Below are positions 5,039-6,785 of a stretch of 6,785 bases of DNA, one piece after another. The notes under the pieces were generated by a model. It made no database searches. It worked only from the letters and a program-made list of their open reading frames with translations, and was not told the origin of the DNA. A program made the position numbers and the translations under genes. The stretch covers positions 1 through 6,785 of the forward strand of contig JBFXES010000163.1 in NCBI GenBank assembly GCA_050179875.1, written 5' to 3'. This DNA comes from JALOAT01 sp050179875. GTDB taxonomy: Bacteria > Pseudomonadota > Gammaproteobacteria > Thiohalomonadales > Thiohalomonadaceae. Positions within the stretch are counted from its first letter, which is position 1; each line of letters begins with the position of its first letter.

Positions 5039-5959
5039 ATGAACATTCTGTTTCTGACCAAGTGCCACAACCGCTCCCGCTGCCTGAATCTGGGCAGGAA
5101 CGGCGTCATCGTGGCCGCCCTTGCGATCTTCGTCGTCCTGCCGCTGGTCGGCGGCTACGCGGGCTATCACCTCGGCGCTGCATCCACCACACCGCATGCG
5201 CTGTCCACGGCCTGGCAGGAGGAGATGCAGGCCCAGCGCGATGCCATCGTCGAGGCGCGGCGGGTGGCGCAGGAAAACCTCAACGCCCTCGCCCTGCGCC
5301 TGGGCCAGATGCAGGCCCACGTCATCCGCCTGGACGCCCTCGGCCAGCGCCTGACCCGCATGGCCAACCTGGACGACGGCGAGTTCGATTTCGAGAAGCC
5401 GCCCGCCCAAGGTGGTCCCGCCGCCATCGCATCCGAACAGCCGCTGGAGATCTCCGATTTCGTCGCCCTGCTCGACGACCTCTCGCAGAAGCTCGACGAC
5501 CGCTCCCGCCAGCTGGACGTGCTCGAGACCATGCTCATCAACCGCAACATGCAGGCCGAGGTGCTGCCGGCCGGCCGGCCCGCCAAGGGCGGATGGATTT
5601 CCTCGTACTTCGGCATCCGCAGCGACCCGTTCACCGGCCGTCCCGAACATCACAACGGCATCGACCTGGCCGGCAAGGAAGGCGCCGAGGTCATTGCCGT
5701 GGCCGCGGGCGTCGTGACCTGGGCCGGCGAGCGCTGGGGCTACGGCAACTTGGTGGAAATCAACCACGGCAACGGTCACGTGACCCGTTACGGCCACAGC
5801 AAGGAAATCCTCGTGAAGGTCGGCGACACGGTGCGCAAGGGCCAGGCGGTGGCCACCATCGGCTCCACCGGCCGCTCCACCGGTCCGCACGTGCATTTCG
5901 AGGTGCTGCGCAACGGCCGCCACGTGGACCCGCTCACCTACATCCAGGCCGCGCGCTGA
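5039..5959 (+). CDS. Membrane-anchored M23 family (LytM-type) metallopeptidase
   Basis: Predicted zinc endopeptidase that cuts peptidoglycan cross-links in the periplasm. The 306-residue product has a short basic head with two cysteines (Cys9, Cys15), one uncleaved-looking membrane anchor (about 23-43), coiled-coil-prone helices (about 57-110 and 138-170), then the M23 domain (about 184-303). The active site is complete: His205 and Asp209 in HHNGIDLAG, His253 in RYGHSK, and His284 and His286 in GPHVHFE. It should therefore be active, unlike degenerate LytM activators such as EnvC and NlpD. The ribosome site is weak (AAAGAG, 8 nt upstream). It is divergent from dciA and upstream of secA, the place of secM in E. 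coli. The exact bond cut (DD-endopeptidase, MepM-like, is the first guess) cannot be read from sequence. WISSYFGIRSDP (186-197) recalls the SecM arrest motif; see findings. Confidence 0.93.
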   Translation: MNILFLTKCHNRSRCLNLGRNGVIVAALAIFVVLPLVGGYAGYHLGAASTTPHALSTAWQEEMQAQRDAIVEARRVAQENLNALALRLGQMQAHVIRLDALGQRLTRMANLDDGEFDFEKPPAQGGPAAIASEQPLEISDFVALLDDLSQKLDDRSRQLDVLETMLINRNMQAEVLPAGRPAKGGWISSYFGIRSDPFTGRPEHHNGIDLAGKEGAEVIAVAAGVVTWAGERWGYGNLVEINHGNGHVTRYGHSKEILVKVGDTVRKGQAVATIGSTGRSTGPHVHFEVLRNGRHVDPLTYIQAAR

Positions 5960-5996
5960 ACCAATTGCCCCGGCGCCGGTCCCTTCCCTGGAGGCC

Positions 5997-6014
5997 CCGG
6001 CGCAAGCGCGCCGG
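5997..6014 (+). other. GC-rich stem-loop after the M23 gene
   Basis: CCGGCGC, loop AAGC, GCGCCGG: seven perfect pairs beginning 37 nt after the M23 stop. No T run follows directly (CCCGGTCTCC). It may stabilise or mark the 3' end of the M23 mRNA, or be part of a larger fold with the next hairpin. Confidence 0.4.
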
Positions 6015-6027
6015 CCCGGTCTCCGCC

Positions 6028-6062
6028 GCTGGCAGTACACAGAACCGCCAGTCCTCTTTTTT
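6028..6062 (+). terminator. Weak candidate intrinsic terminator before secA
   Basis: GCTGGC (6028-6033) can pair with GCCAGT (6047-6052), five Watson-Crick pairs plus a G-U, followed by CCTC and six T (6057-6062). The 13-nt loop can be shortened by two further pairs beyond a mismatch. The T run starts a few bases late, so termination of M23 transcripts would be partial at best. It overlaps the upstream part of the secA promoter. Confidence 0.35.
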
Positions 6063-6072
6063 GCGTTATCAT
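6045..6072 (+). promoter_or_regulatory. Candidate promoter for secA
   Basis: TATCAT (6067-6072) matches TATAAT at 5 of 6 bases and is followed by TCGCGAAC. The best -35 is poor (CCGCCA, 6045-6050, 16-bp spacer, 3 of 6), partly made up for by the T run in the spacer. Start near 6079, leader about 27 nt. The sharp switch to AT-rich sequence just before secA supports a promoter here. Confidence 0.5.
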
Positions 6073-6105
6073 TCGCGAACTTTTACGCCCACCCTGTAGG
6101 TTTCC

Positions 6106-6785
<680 letters not shown>

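Noticed and set aside
5594..5629. A working SecM-type ribosome arrest peptide in the M23 protein
   Set aside because: The WIS...GIR..P pattern is there, but the positions matching the SecM Phe150 and Gly165 are Pro and Asp, and the block is also a normal part of the M23 fold. Kept only as an evolutionary question.
4967..6040. Upstream extension of the dciA frame (a 505-residue open frame in all)
   Set aside because: The upstream 358 codons are antisense to the M23 gene and match nothing; only the last 147 codons resemble DUF721.

Overview
The window is a stretch of a high-GC gammaproteobacterial chromosome covering the 3' end of the division and cell wall (dcw) cluster and the junction to secA. 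Gene order is ddlB (3' end) > ftsQ > ftsA > ftsZ > lpxC > < dciA (DUF721) | M23 peptidase > secA (5' end). The ftsZ-lpxC-...-secA order and the close match of each product to its E. coli counterpart, as recalled, point to Gammaproteobacteria. A DciA-type helicase loader gene and an M23 peptidase gene lie where Enterobacteria carry secM, which suggests a lineage outside Enterobacterales, perhaps Chromatiales or a relative. The genus cannot be fixed from this sequence alone.

Region by region: 1-228 is the end of D-Ala-D-Ala ligase, whose stop overlaps the ftsQ start (ATGA). ftsQ (225-977), ftsA (992-2224) and ftsZ (2330-3466) follow on the same strand with gaps of 14 and 105 bp. They encode a periplasmic divisome scaffold, the membrane tether of the Z ring, and the ring GTPase. 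After a 155-bp gap holding a perfect hairpin and a likely promoter comes lpxC (3622-4530), the committed step of lipid A synthesis. Its stop overlaps by 8 bp the stop of the convergent dciA gene (4966-4523, TTG start). A 72-bp divergent spacer leads to a membrane-anchored M23 (LytM-type) peptidoglycan peptidase (5039-5959). A 146-bp gap with hairpins, a T run and a clear -10 box precedes secA (from 6106), which runs off the end of the window.

The genes form an envelope-growth block: precursor synthesis (ddlB), septum construction (ftsQAZ), outer-membrane lipid synthesis (lpxC), wall cleavage (M23) and protein export (secA), with one replication gene (dciA) inserted on the opposite strand. No gap exceeds 155 bp. 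I see no tRNA, rRNA, mobile element or CRISPR array, and no sign of horizontal transfer. This is essentially a conserved housekeeping locus. The points most worth a second look are regulatory or evolutionary: the M23 protein at the secM position carries a SecM-like residue pattern, three transcription entry points share a -10 core, the lpxC and dciA ends overlap within a hairpin, and the lpxC leader has a stem-loop and a possible small ORF.
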